DNA from: Agarivorans litoreus
GTDB lineage: Bacteria; Pseudomonadota; Gammaproteobacteria; Enterobacterales; Celerinatantimonadaceae
Reading direction: 5' to 3'
Assembly: GCF_019649015.1 (NCBI RefSeq)
Contig: NZ_BLPI01000001.1
Coordinates: forward strand, 3,529,001-3,593,000
Length of the DNA stretch: 64,000 nucleotides
A program made the translations under genes and the position numbers. Of the stretch, positions 52,309-61,339 are shown one piece after another. The notes under the pieces were generated by a model. The model was not told where the DNA came from and ran no database searches. It was given only the letters and a program-made list of their open reading frames with translations. Position 1 is the stretch's first letter. Every line of letters begins with the position of its first letter.

Positions 52309-53196
52309 CTAGCGCTGCTCATCGTCGAACTGTTTGATCAGTACCGAAGTATCGGCGCGAGAATAGCCACGTTGTTGTAACTTGGCATATTCATTATCAA
52401 CTTGTTTGGCTAATGGTAAGGCAACGCCCAGTTTGTCGGCTTCATCAAAACATATTGCTAAGTCTTTTCTCATCCAATCAATGGCAAAGCCAAAGTCAAA
52501 CTCATTGGCGGTCATGCTGCTAGCTCGATTGCTTAGTTGCCAGCTTCCCGCTGCGCCATGCTGTAGTACTTCTACCACTTTGTTTATATCTAGCTTAGTG
52601 GCTTCTGCTAGTTTTAAGGCCTCGGATAAACCTTGTAAGATTCCAGTGATACAAAGTTGATTAACCATTTTGCAGCGCTGACCATAGCCTACCGGCCCTA
52701 TTAAGTTAACGGCTTTGGCATAGCAATCAAAAACAGCTGCTACTTTGCTTAAGGTAGATTGCTCTCCGCCTACCATTACTGTTAGGCAGCCGTTTACGGC
52801 GCCGGCCTCACCACCAGATACCGGTGCATCAAGAAATTCAAGTTGATGGGCTTTGGCTGCGCTATCTAGCTCACTGGCAATTTCTGCCGAGGCAGTGGTA
52901 TGGTCAACTAAAATGCTGCCTGGTTTTGCAGCGCCAATAATGCCTTGTTCACCAAGATAAACCTGCTGCAGATCTTGATCGTTGCCTACACAACTTAAAA
53001 TAACATCTGCTTGGCTAGCGGCTTCTGCCGGAGTAAATGCTTGTTTTCCTTGGTACTTAGCTAGCCACTTTTTAGCGGTGGCATCGGTGCGGTTATAAAC
53101 CACCACTTGGTAGCCTTGCTGGCTTAAGTGACCAGCCATCGGAAAGCCCATTGTTCCTAAGCCTATAAACGCAACGGTAATTGAAGGTGATGTCAT
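52309..53196 (-). CDS. NAD(P)-dependent 3-hydroxyisobutyrate dehydrogenase-family oxidoreductase
   Basis: 295 residues from the ATG at 53196 (AAGGA seven to eight bases upstream; the frame also extends to 53214). Rossmann motif FIGLGTMGFPMAGHL, substrate-binding DAPVSGGEAGA and catalytic-Lys region GYGQRCKMVNQL. It belongs with HIBADH, tartronate-semialdehyde reductase and glyoxylate/succinic-semialdehyde reductases. The exact substrate is unclear. It is a single gene. Confidence 0.9.
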   Translation of the reverse strand: MTSPSITVAFIGLGTMGFPMAGHLSQQGYQVVVYNRTDATAKKWLAKYQGKQAFTPAEAASQADVILSCVGNDQDLQQVYLGEQGIIGAAKPGSILVDHTTASAEIASELDSAAKAHQLEFLDAPVSGGEAGAVNGCLTVMVGGEQSTLSKVAAVFDCYAKAVNLIGPVGYGQRCKMVNQLCITGILQGLSEALKLAEATKLDINKVVEVLQHGAAGSWQLSNRASSMTANEFDFGFAIDWMRKDLAICFDEADKLGVALPLAKQVDNEYAKLQQRGYSRADTSVLIKQFDDEQR

Positions 53197-53261
53197 AACG
53201 GTTGTCCTTAACAAGTCAAACTAAGTGCAGCAACCTGTGCTGATTTATTAACGATAGTTGC

Positions 53262-53339
53262 ATTGAACTAGTTCATTGGCAATTATTTGAGCGTATATTT
53301 AACCATTACTCAATAATTGACTTGTTTTGCTAGTTCAAT
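53262..53339. repeat. 78-bp nested inverted repeat
   Basis: The outer arms ATTGAACTAG/CTAGTTCAAT (53262-53271, 53330-53339) are perfect; the inner arms CAATTATTTGAG/CTCAATAATTG (53280-53291, 53309-53319) differ by one extra T. No T run. It lies just upstream of the HIBADH-family gene and downstream of a membrane-protein gene. Confidence 0.7.
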
Positions 53340-53385
53340 CTGTTTGTTTAAACGCCAGAGACTGTAAATTGTTTAGCTATTGCCA

Positions 53386-54075
53386 TTAAGCGCTGAACTT
53401 CAATAGGTGTTTACTAAGTTCAAGCAATAGATTGTTATTGGTGATCATTGAGTCCCAGGATAAAAATACTAACGTTAAGCCACTGCCTAGAACTATCCAG
53501 CGCCATCGATAAATACAGGTATCTTTGCCAGTAAAACGCTTGTGCAAAAAGAACATACCTGCAAAGAGCAATACTAGAAAACACCACCAATAGGCGATCT
53601 CGTATGCTTTAGGCGCTGGCATTTCTAAAGTTTGATGGCAAAACGCTAGCAAAAAGATTAGAGAGTTAAACAGAGCTGGAACTTGGAACAGGGTTCTTTG
53701 AAAGGCTTCGTTTATAAAGTAACTCGATTGCTTGGCTACAATCTCCTGCTCTAAGTAAACTAAGTCTGAGTCTAATTTTAGAGTTGTCTGTAATTTACTT
53801 ATTTGGGGAATCAGCTGTTCAACTATGTATTGCCAGCGTACAAATATTTGTCTTAGTTTGCTTAAGTGAATGCTATCGACAATGTATAAAGCAAAAGGCA
53901 GGAAAATGATCGCAAACATTCCTGCTGGCTTTGATACCTGGGTAAGCAGTAAACCAAAAAGTGCAACCTTAATATAAGTGATGCGAGTGAGCGCAAGTTT
54001 GTCACTCACAATGTCAACACGGGCTTGCAGCAAATAGTCTGTAAGAAACTCTAGCTGGATCTTTTCTTTGCACAT
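53386..54075 (-). CDS. Unknown membrane protein
   Basis: 229 residues with about five hydrophobic segments (near 33-70, 128-146, 162-178, 193-208) and a coiled, acidic middle (QISKLQTTLKLDSDLVYLEQEI). No recognised family. A strong AAAGGAGG lies before the ATG. It is divergent from the MocR-type regulator at 54242, so the regulator could control it, although MocR targets are usually vitamin B6 or amino-acid genes. Confidence 0.65.
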   Translation of the reverse strand: MCKEKIQLEFLTDYLLQARVDIVSDKLALTRITYIKVALFGLLLTQVSKPAGMFAIIFLPFALYIVDSIHLSKLRQIFVRWQYIVEQLIPQISKLQTTLKLDSDLVYLEQEIVAKQSSYFINEAFQRTLFQVPALFNSLIFLLAFCHQTLEMPAPKAYEIAYWWCFLVLLFAGMFFLHKRFTGKDTCIYRWRWIVLGSGLTLVFLSWDSMITNNNLLLELSKHLLKFSA

Positions 54076-54241
54076 AGAGCCTCCTTTTGAGGTAATAGAG
54101 CTAATTGTAGTTACTTATAGTCTGCTCAGTGACAATAAATAGTGCTGCTTTAAGGTCGAATTTTTTGAAAAGTGCTTATTCTATAAATATCATGCAGATA
54201 GCTATATTCTGTTAAATGTAAACAAGTGAGAGAGCGTAGAG

Positions 54242-55609
54242 TTGCTAGACACATTACTGCTAGGTTTTAACCCAAAATCTCGACCTCTATATCTTGAAAT
54301 TGCTCGATGCATCGAGAATGCCATCTTGAAGGGGCAGCTAACCTATCAAGATAAGCTGCCATCACATCGAACTCTCGCCAGTGAAATTGGCAGCAGTGCG
54401 GTAACGGTGCGACAGGCTTACCAAGAATTAGAAAGCAAAGCGCTGCTAAGCTCTGGGGTTGGCAAAGGTACTTTCGTTTCTTTTAACGTAAATCTTAGCG
54501 CTGGCATTAAAGGGCGTACTCAAAATGAGTTCAACCTTTCCTTGGTTACACCGTTAAATGGCCCCTTACTTAAGCCTTTAAGTGCTCAGTTAAGCGCGCT
54601 TGCCATTGCCGACTTAAGTGCCTATTGCGACTATGAAGCGGATGCAGGTAACCCAGAGCAGTTGGCGATTCTGCATCAATGGCTGCAAGCTCAAGGCATT
54701 GACTGTGAACAGAGCCAAGTAATTGCCTGCCATGGTGCGCAGCATGCTTTATTGGTAGCGGTATTGGCATGCACTCAAGTAGGGGATAGGGTTGCAGTAG
54801 AAAGTTTGTGTTACCCAGGGATCCTCTCGGTGCTTCGCCAAACTGGCAGAATACCTGTGCCAGTGGCGCTTGATGAACAGGGTTTACTGCCGAATTCTTT
54901 AGAGCGGCAGCATAAGCAACAAACTATACGGGCGTTAATGCTGGTGGCTTCGTGTCAAAACCCAACCGGAACGGTAATGCCGAATCAGCGGCGTGAGCAA
55001 CTGGCTAAGGTGGTTAAACGTTGCGCTATTCAAGTGATAGATGATGATATTTATGGCTTTTTGGCTGCAGAAGAGATCAAACCCTTTTATCATTTTTCCC
55101 CGCAGCAAAGCATCTATCTAACGAGTTTGTCTAAGTGTGTATCGCCGAGTTTGCGGTTAGGGCTGTTGGTGGTACCTAAAAGTAGTCGTGACGATTATAT
55201 AAATTTGGTGAGAACAACGGTTTGGTTGCCTTCGCCCTTACTTATGCAGCTAGCTTGTCAGTTAATTAGCAATGGAGCTGTAGCCAAAATAACCCAATGG
55301 CAGAAGCGTCAAGCCTTGGCGCGACAGAATTTGGCAAAAAATATACTCAGCGAACTAGAGTTTGTTAATCAGTATCAGGCTGAGCATAGCGCCTACCATC
55401 TGTGGCTATATTTGCCACATGGCTGGACAAGCCAAGCCTTTGTAGAGGTGATGCTCAGCCATCATATTCATCTGAGCGGTGAGCAACATTTTAGTGTTGA
55501 AGGAGAACAGCGACCGGCAGTGCGCATTAGCCTCATGGCCACGCAAAGTCTATCCGATCTAAAATATGCGCTGGGTTTAATTCGTGATGTTTTGCTACGG
55601 CGAATTTAA
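54242..55609 (+). CDS. MocR-type regulator (GntR HTH fused to aminotransferase)
   Basis: 455 residues. The GntR winged helix (about 12-80: LTYQDKLPSHRTLASEIGSSAVTVRQAYQELE) is fused to a fold-type-I aminotransferase domain (about 110-450) with SCQNPTG, IDDDIYGFL and the PLP lysine in SLSKCVSPSLRLG. Members such as PdxR, PtsJ and GabR sense pyridoxal phosphate or amino acids. It starts with TTG at 54242 with a GAGAG-type RBS. It ends two bases before the HxlR gene end. Confidence 0.9.
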   Translation: MLDTLLLGFNPKSRPLYLEIARCIENAILKGQLTYQDKLPSHRTLASEIGSSAVTVRQAYQELESKALLSSGVGKGTFVSFNVNLSAGIKGRTQNEFNLSLVTPLNGPLLKPLSAQLSALAIADLSAYCDYEADAGNPEQLAILHQWLQAQGIDCEQSQVIACHGAQHALLVAVLACTQVGDRVAVESLCYPGILSVLRQTGRIPVPVALDEQGLLPNSLERQHKQQTIRALMLVASCQNPTGTVMPNQRREQLAKVVKRCAIQVIDDDIYGFLAAEEIKPFYHFSPQQSIYLTSLSKCVSPSLRLGLLVVPKSSRDDYINLVRTTVWLPSPLLMQLACQLISNGAVAKITQWQKRQALARQNLAKNILSELEFVNQYQAEHSAYHLWLYLPHGWTSQAFVEVMLSHHIHLSGEQHFSVEGEQRPAVRISLMATQSLSDLKYALGLIRDVLLRRI

Positions 55610-55610
55610 G

Positions 55611-55979
55611 CTACTCGTGGGCCTTTTGATAGGCTTTTCCCCAGTCACAAAGCAAATCTAAGGCCGGATTTAACTGCTCGGCTAAAGCGGTTGGGGTGTA
55701 CTCAACCCTTGGTGGCACTTCGGCAAATACTTTGCGTTCTATCAGCTTATCTTTTTCTAAATCACGCAGTTGTTGGGTTAAGGTTTTTTGAGTGATTTTT
55801 GGGATCTCTCGTTTTAGTTCACCAAAACGTAGCGTTTTACCACGTAGTTGATACAAGATAATCACCTTCCATTTACCACCAATTACTTCAATGGCGGTCG
55901 AAACAGGGCATTCATGCTTTTGCTCTGTCAAAGAAACTTCACAATTTTTTTCTCGGCTAGAAGCCGCTGAATCCAACAT
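55611..55979 (-). CDS. HxlR family transcriptional regulator
   Basis: 122 residues from the ATG at 55979 (GAGGTG upstream); a longer frame to 56054 is unlikely. ECPVSTAIEVIGGKWKVIILYQLRGKTLRFGELKREIPKITQKTLTQQLRDLE is the HxlR winged-helix signature, with Cys9-type residues that in relatives sense aldehydes or quinones. It is divergent from gst and the OYE gene, which it probably controls. Confidence 0.9.
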   Translation of the reverse strand: MLDSAASSREKNCEVSLTEQKHECPVSTAIEVIGGKWKVIILYQLRGKTLRFGELKREIPKITQKTLTQQLRDLEKDKLIERKVFAEVPPRVEYTPTALAEQLNPALDLLCDWGKAYQKAHE

Positions 55980-56136
55980 TAGGCACCTCGAGGAAACTAA
56001 ATATCTAATTAGTGCGTACTTGTAGTTCGCTAAAAGCGTTCTTATAGTTACCAAAAGATACTATGTTTCGTTTGGATACAAAAGTTATATCGATTGGCCA
56101 AGCGCATATTTGTTAATTTATACAAGGAATCACTCG

Positions 56137-56808
56137 ATGTCAGCCATTTATAAGCCGGACCAAACCATTGAACTAATAAGTTTTAAGCTTTGCCCCTTTG
56201 TACAACGCTCGGTGATTACTTTATTACACAAAGGTATCGATTTTGAGATTAAGTACATTGATTTGACCAACAAACCAGACTGGTTTTTAGCACTATCTCC
56301 TTTAGGCAAAGTGCCGGTGCTTAAGTACGGCGACGATGTCTTGTTTGAGTCTGCGGTGATAAACGAATTTTTGGATGAAATAACCGAAGGTTCTTTAATG
56401 CCAAGTGATCCACTACAAAAAGCCAAAGATCGCGCATGGATAGAGTTCTCAAGCCAAGTATTAATGGCGCAGTATCAAACCTCATTAGCCAAAAATCAGG
56501 ATGACTTTGCTCAAGCAGAAGCTGGGCTAAACGACAAGCTATCGCGTCTAGAAGCTTTAACCAGTGATAAGGGCTTTTTTAATGGCGAAGACTTAGCCTT
56601 AATCGACACCGCGTTAGCGCCATTGTTTACTCGTTTTGCGGCGATAGAAAGCTTGTTTGAGCGCGATTTACTTGCAAACTTTCCCAAGCTAAAGGCGCTA
56701 GGGCAACGCTTGCTAGCCTTGCCGGAAGTATCGGGCTCGGTAGTTGAGAACTTTAACTCATTGTTTGCTGACTATTTAGGTAATGCCGAGAGTTGGCTTA
56801 CTAAGTAG
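56137..56808 (+). CDS. Glutathione S-transferase family protein
   Basis: 223 residues from the ATG at 56137 (AAGGAA nine bases before). The thioredoxin-like N-domain has CPFVQRSVITLLHKGIDFEI and SPLGKVPVLKYGDDVLFESAVI, where the cis-Pro and Glu-Ser bind glutathione. A helical C-domain follows. It should detoxify electrophiles. It is in an operon with the OYE gene 49 bases later. Confidence 0.9.
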   Translation: MSAIYKPDQTIELISFKLCPFVQRSVITLLHKGIDFEIKYIDLTNKPDWFLALSPLGKVPVLKYGDDVLFESAVINEFLDEITEGSLMPSDPLQKAKDRAWIEFSSQVLMAQYQTSLAKNQDDFAQAEAGLNDKLSRLEALTSDKGFFNGEDLALIDTALAPLFTRFAAIESLFERDLLANFPKLKALGQRLLALPEVSGSVVENFNSLFADYLGNAESWLTK

Positions 56809-56857
56809 CTCGCTAAACGTTTGTTTATTACTTTTAATGATCTTAAAGGATAAAGAT

Positions 56858-57946
56858 ATGTCTCTAAGCCAACTGTTTACACCAATCAAACTGGGCGATA
56901 TAGAACTGAAACATCGTGTCGTTATGGCGCCGCTTACCCGTTCTCGCTCTGCCCAACCGGGCGACTACCCTCATGAGCTTAATGTGGAATACTATTCACA
57001 GCGAGCGAGTGCTGCTCTTATTATTAGCGAAGCTACGCAATTGTCACCTCAGGCCAAGGGTTATGCCTTTACGCCGGGTATTCATAGTGAACAACAAATT
57101 GCCGGTTGGAAAGCAATTACTGATGCTGTGCACGCCAAGGGCGGAAAAATTGTGCTGCAACTTTGGCATGTTGGCCGTATTTCCCATTCGGTTATCCAAG
57201 AAAATGGTGAATTGCCGGTTGCGCCGTCGGCGATAGCTGCAGAAGGGCAAGCTTTTACTGAACAGGGATTTTTAGATTTTGAAACGCCACGAGCGCTTGA
57301 AACAGAAGAAATAGCATCAATAGTTGAGCAGTTTAAACAAGGTGCTATTAACGCTAAAAAGGCCGGATTTGATGGGGTAGAAATTCACGCTGCCAATGGC
57401 TATTTACTGGATCAGTTTCTCAAAGACGGTACCAACCAGCGTGACGACATCTATGGTGGTTCAATAGAAAATCGAGCGCGCTTAAGCCTGGAAGTAACCC
57501 AAGCGGTGACCGAGGTATGGGGAGCGGGTAGAGTAGGGATTAGGATCTCGCCAACCGGCACCTTTAACTCTATGTCTGATAGTAATCCTCAAGCTTTGTT
57601 CAATTACTTGGTTGAGCAGCTTAGCCCCATGAAGCTTGCCTATCTCCACGTAGTAGAAAATTTTGCTGGAGCCAGCAGCGAGGGTTTCGATTTTACTCAG
57701 TTACGCAGCCGCTTCGCGGGCGCATACATGGCAAATGGTGGTTATAGCGCGAACAGCGCGGAACAAGCCATTGCAGAAGACAATGCCGACCTCGTGTCGT
57801 TTGGCTCTCCGTTTATTGCCAACCCTGATTTACCCGAGCGCTTTAAACAAGGTGCAGAGTTGAATGAGTTGGACCAAGACACTTTATATGGTGGTGGAGC
57901 GAAAGGTTATACCGATTACCCCTTTCTAATGAGTGTAAGCTCTTAA
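56858..57946 (+). CDS. nemA: Old Yellow Enzyme family FMN oxidoreductase (NemA-like)
   Basis: 362 residues from the ATG at 56858 (AAAGGA seven bases before), equal to NemA length. Family features: FTPIKLGDIELKHRVVMAPLTRSR, LQLWHVGRISH, FDGVEIHAANGYLLDQFLKDGTNQRDD YGG-type site (HxxN active-site His/Asn) and FMN-binding GAYMANGGYS. It reduces electrophilic alkenes, nitro-compounds or quinones with NAD(P)H. It shares its transcript with gst and is ended by a strong terminator. Symbol by similarity. Confidence 0.9.
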   Translation: MSLSQLFTPIKLGDIELKHRVVMAPLTRSRSAQPGDYPHELNVEYYSQRASAALIISEATQLSPQAKGYAFTPGIHSEQQIAGWKAITDAVHAKGGKIVLQLWHVGRISHSVIQENGELPVAPSAIAAEGQAFTEQGFLDFETPRALETEEIASIVEQFKQGAINAKKAGFDGVEIHAANGYLLDQFLKDGTNQRDDIYGGSIENRARLSLEVTQAVTEVWGAGRVGIRISPTGTFNSMSDSNPQALFNYLVEQLSPMKLAYLHVVENFAGASSEGFDFTQLRSRFAGAYMANGGYSANSAEQAIAEDNADLVSFGSPFIANPDLPERFKQGAELNELDQDTLYGGGAKGYTDYPFLMSVSS

Positions 57947-58016
57947 GTTTTCATTTCTTTGCGAAAAAGCTTAAGCAAGAAATGTTTGTGCAAGTCCACA
58001 ATTCCCTGTGGTGTTT

Positions 58017-58041
58017 GGCCTCGCGTGCGAGGCCTTTTTTG
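58017..58041 (+). terminator. Terminator of the gst-nemA operon
   Basis: GGCCTCGC and GCGAGGCC, followed by six T, 70 bases past the nemA stop. Confidence 0.88.
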
Positions 58042-58043
58042 TG

Positions 58044-58502
58044 TTATTGAATCGAGCGATAAGCTTGCTGAAAACCATTAAGAATCACTGGAAATGCAGT
58101 TTGTTGCTGGCTGCTTTTAACAATGTAAGCCACCGACATTATTTGGCTACTTTGTAAGTCTTCTATTAGTTTCTTATCCGCTACAACATTTACCTCGCAC
58201 AGCTTTTTATCGCAGTTGGTAATAGGCAGATGTAATGGTTTTTGTTCATCTATCTTTAAACCAATTCCCTTTTTAGGATCTGCTTTGGCACTAATTCTAA
58301 TTTTTAGAATAGGTTGTTCACTGTGATCAAAATAGCTTACGCCTGCGATGACATCGGCAGCATCGCCTTGCTTTTTCATTACCATTTGGGTAATAACACA
58401 AGGCTTTCCTACCGGGCATTTTACTGTCCAAGCTTCAAAGTCTTCAGCATAGCTAGAAAAAGATATTAAAGCAGAGCACAGAGTTAAAATTAGATATTTC
58501 AT
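58044..58502 (-). CDS. IalB-like secreted protein
   Basis: 152 residues with signal peptide MKYLILTLCSALISFSSYA. The mature part follows the invasion-associated locus B (IalB) pattern: FEAWTVKCPVGKPCVITQ, conserved Cys pairs (CPVGKPC and CDKKLCEV) and the end FPVILNGFQQAYRSI. Its role outside pathogens is unclear. It lies downstream of the PEP-CTERM gene on the same strand, separated by a terminator. Confidence 0.82.
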   Translation of the reverse strand: MKYLILTLCSALISFSSYAEDFEAWTVKCPVGKPCVITQMVMKKQGDAADVIAGVSYFDHSEQPILKIRISAKADPKKGIGLKIDEQKPLHLPITNCDKKLCEVNVVADKKLIEDLQSSQIMSVAYIVKSSQQQTAFPVILNGFQQAYRSIQ

Positions 58503-58514
58503 CAGTTTTCCATA

Positions 58515-58541
58515 ACAAAAAAGGGAGCCATAAGCTCCCTT
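58515..58541 (-). terminator. Terminator of the PEP-CTERM gene
   Basis: AAGGGAGC with GCTCCCTT and a run of T in the minus direction, 17 bases past the PEP-CTERM stop. Confidence 0.82.
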
Positions 58542-58557
58542 GTTTAGAACATCAATC

Positions 58558-59799
58558 TTATGCTGGCAATAGAGTTGATGGCGCAGATTTGCTGCGCTTG
58601 CGAGAGCTTAGCAACAATACTACTGCGACTAATACCAATAACCAAGTGCTAGGCTCTGGTACTGAAGCACCCGGCCCAGGTACAAATTCTACAATTGGCA
58701 GTTGGCGCATTGTCACATTGCCGTCTTCGGTAAAGGTTAGGCCTGTAACAAAAGCTGCGGTGTCTGTTGGATCTACTTCGTTACTAATATCGATACCAGT
58801 AACCCGGAAACGGTCAACGCCATCAATACCAAAATCATAGGCGGCTCCTGCTGCAACATTAGCAACTTGCTCCCATTCAACACCATTCCAAAGCCAAATA
58901 AAGAACATGTCGTCATCAAAACCAATTGGTAAGGTAACCGTACGGATCCTGTTTTGACCTTGATCTACGATGTAGTCGTAACCTACAGCAACGTCTGGAT
59001 CAATAAACACTAGTTCATTAGCGTTTACATTGAAATCGAATGACCAGCCGCCATCAACTACTACTGGCATAATTGGGTTCTCTGGGGTAGCGCCAGGTAA
59101 TGCGCCTTCGCGTATTGCAAAGCGCCAAACACCGTCTTCGCCAGTGTTTGAGCTAGATACTAAATCTAAAATGTCCTCACTGAATGAGCCCGGCAAAGCG
59201 AAAAAGTTTTCGCCGTCACCTGCGTCATAACCCGCTTGGGCTGGAGTGCCGCCTAGACCATTCTCACCATTTGAAGCATCGCCAGTTGTCCATTGCAATT
59301 GGTCGTAACGAAACTCAACATCAAAGTTGCCAGCACCAGTGTCTGAACGGTCAATCAGAACTGCTTGAAAGCTATTGGTTTTAGAATCATTTGAGCTGTA
59401 ATAACCAACGTTATCCCAAGTAACCGCGACTACCCCATCACTAGGGCTTCCAACGTATACTTCACCACAGCCATTACAACGAGTATCAACATCCGCCCAA
59501 AATGGCGCAATTATTGGTTGTTCAGCGATAGGGAAGGCAACTGGAGTAAAGCCAGACAATGAACTTTCAAAGGTAATGTTACCGTTGTTGTTTATGAAAA
59601 ACTTATCATAGTTATTGTCAAAATAGTTAATTTGAAACGGTAGATCTAGCAGATTAGAAGAGCCATCATCATTTCTGCCCATCGCCAACTCGCCGTAGCC
59701 GGCATCGCCGCCAAATCCACTTAACATAGTGGCTTGAGCAGCAAAGGAGCCTAATAATAGGCTGGCTGTTGTAAATAACGCCAAAGATGTCTTTTGCAC
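58558..59799 (-). CDS. PEP-CTERM exosortase-sorted extracellular protein with NIDO domain
   Basis: 413 residues. Signal peptide (SLALFTTASLLLGSFAAQA), then a nidogen-like (NIDO) region (about 55-235: PFQINYFDNNYDKFFINNNGNITF, PIIAPFWADVDTR), a beta-rich middle, and the C-terminal sorting signal VPEPST-WLLVLVAVVLLLSSRKR (about 385-407: PEP motif, hydrophobic helix, arginines). Exosortase should cut and attach it to the surface or biofilm matrix. No exosortase gene is in the window. It is a single gene. Confidence 0.9.
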   Translation of the reverse strand: MQKTSLALFTTASLLLGSFAAQATMLSGFGGDAGYGELAMGRNDDGSSNLLDLPFQINYFDNNYDKFFINNNGNITFESSLSGFTPVAFPIAEQPIIAPFWADVDTRCNGCGEVYVGSPSDGVVAVTWDNVGYYSSNDSKTNSFQAVLIDRSDTGAGNFDVEFRYDQLQWTTGDASNGENGLGGTPAQAGYDAGDGENFFALPGSFSEDILDLVSSSNTGEDGVWRFAIREGALPGATPENPIMPVVVDGGWSFDFNVNANELVFIDPDVAVGYDYIVDQGQNRIRTVTLPIGFDDDMFFIWLWNGVEWEQVANVAAGAAYDFGIDGVDRFRVTGIDISNEVDPTDTAAFVTGLTFTEDGNVTMRQLPIVEFVPGPGASVPEPSTWLLVLVAVVLLLSSRKRSKSAPSTLLPA

Positions 59800-59882
59800 A
59801 AGTATATTCCTTTAATATGTTACAAATATGTTTAGTTAAGCTGATGTTTTATAATAATATTTTCGGAACTATTGATAGCAAA

Positions 59883-59933
59883 AATCGAGCCTGTCTTAAC
59901 TAGTCTTTATAATTCATAAGCTTATGCTCGATT
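59883..59933. repeat. Inverted repeats upstream of the PEP-CTERM gene
   Basis: AATCGAGC/GCTCGATT (59883-59890, 59926-59933) flank the palindrome CATAAGCTTATG (59915-59926). They lie about 85-135 bases upstream of the PEP-CTERM start and may be a regulator site. Confidence 0.5.
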
Positions 59934-60079
59934 GTTTGGACCTCTAGAGTAGCAGTTGTAAAATTTATCGACATAAAAGTTTATAAACATAACGCTTTAT
60001 AAACCCTAGGTAAGGTATCAGTTGCTTGTAACCTGCTTTGTTGCTAAATTCGCCAGCCAATTTTCTACCGTTTGGTGCT

Positions 60080-60622
60080 ATGCGTTTATTAAAGTCTACT
60101 GTTCACCCTGATCTCAGTTCCCTTGATGGCAAGGTTTTAGAGCGAGTTGCTGCAAGAGCAATTGTGCTAAAGGGGGAAGATATTTTGTTAATGTATACCG
60201 AGCGTTATAACGATTACACCTTGCCTGGCGGCGGTGTTGACCAAGGCGAAAATCTGATTGAAGGCTTAAAGCGGGAGCTGAGTGAAGAAACTGGTGCTCA
60301 GAATATACGCGATATTCAGGCCTTTGGCTGCTATGAAGAATATCGCCCCTGGTATAAAGATGATGCTGATTACATGCATATGCTGTCCTATTGCTACTTG
60401 TGCAAAATTGATGATGAACTTGCAGAAAATGCCTTAGAAGACTACGAAATCAACAATGGAATGAAGCCCGTCTGGTTGAACATTCATAGCTCCATCGCCC
60501 ATAACCTAGAGACTATCGCCAGTAATCCTAAAGCGGGTATGTCGGTTGAGCGCGAGACCTTTTTACTGCAAAAAGTGGTGGCGGAATGTTTGATCAACTC
60601 GCCACTTAAGCAGGCGGTTTAA
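60080..60622 (+). CDS. Nudix hydrolase
   Basis: 180 residues from the ATG at 60080 (a TTG frame starts at 60038). The Nudix box is GGGVDQGENLIEGLKRELSEETGAQ (G-x5-E-x7-RE-x2-EE-x-G), about residues 55-79. It cleaves a nucleoside diphosphate linked to another group; substrate unknown. RBS weak. Its stop overlaps the end of the convergent methyltransferase gene by four bases. Confidence 0.9.
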   Translation: MRLLKSTVHPDLSSLDGKVLERVAARAIVLKGEDILLMYTERYNDYTLPGGGVDQGENLIEGLKRELSEETGAQNIRDIQAFGCYEEYRPWYKDDADYMHMLSYCYLCKIDDELAENALEDYEINNGMKPVWLNIHSSIAHNLETIASNPKAGMSVERETFLLQKVVAECLINSPLKQAV

Positions 60623-61233
60623 GTGCGCGCCACCAAAAACACTGATAGAGCTTTCTCTGGTCGCCACTTGGTGTCGATGCTAAAGCCTTGCTGTTGAAAG
60701 CTATTCAGCAGTTCTTGCTCGGTAAACACTCTTACTAAAGGCATCAGGCCTAGTGCTTTACCAATTGGGCCAATTAGCTTAAAAAATTTCATTCTGTCGC
60801 CCAAACAAGGAGTGCTACTAATTAGCACCCCACCTGGTTTTAGCCAACTTTTTATGGTCGCTATAGCGGTTTCTTTGTCTTCCAATAGGTGAATCAGGTT
60901 AAGTGCAAAGACGATGTCTACTGGCTCATCTACCACTAATTCTTCGACTGTTGCTTGCTGAAAGCTTAGATTGTCTATTTGCTGTTCTTGGCGTTTTCGC
61001 TCTGCAATATCTAACATTGCGGCTGAGATATCGGTGGCGAGAATATGCTTTAGATAAGGGGCATGTAGTAATGCGGTTGAGCCGGTACCACAGCCCACTT
61101 CAATGGCCGTAGCATCTTTAGAAAAGTACTCGCGGCTAAGTGCCAGTTTTTTCTCATAGCTGGGAATATCTGAAATAGTGCGCTTAGCGTAAGAGCTAGC
61201 ATGTTTGTCCCAAAACTTATTGCGAGTATCCAT
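60619..61233 (-). CDS. Class I SAM-dependent methyltransferase
   Basis: 204 residues from the ATG at 61233 (AGGG nine bases upstream; longer starts up to 61305 exist). SAM-binding motif I is AIEVGCGTGSTAL (about 44), followed by ATDISAAMLDIA and later FALNLIHLLED and SWLKPGGVLISSTPC. The order is of the UbiE/ small-molecule methyltransferase kind. The substrate is unknown. It is divergent from a LysR gene. Confidence 0.87.
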   Translation of the reverse strand: MDTRNKFWDKHASSYAKRTISDIPSYEKKLALSREYFSKDATAIEVGCGTGSTALLHAPYLKHILATDISAAMLDIAERKRQEQQIDNLSFQQATVEELVVDEPVDIVFALNLIHLLEDKETAIATIKSWLKPGGVLISSTPCLGDRMKFFKLIGPIGKALGLMPLVRVFTEQELLNSFQQQGFSIDTKWRPEKALSVFLVART

Positions 61234-61339
61234 CAACATTTTCCCTAATGAGTTGCGTTTAGCGCTGATTGAGTGAATAGTAATCATGCTTAAAACAGGT
61301 AGCAATAATCAATAATGCATCTTAGGTATACGTATTTGT

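Noticed and set aside
59800..60079. Sigma-54 promoter before the PEP-CTERM gene
   Set aside because: Looked for TGGCAC-N5-TTGC in the minus direction; not found.
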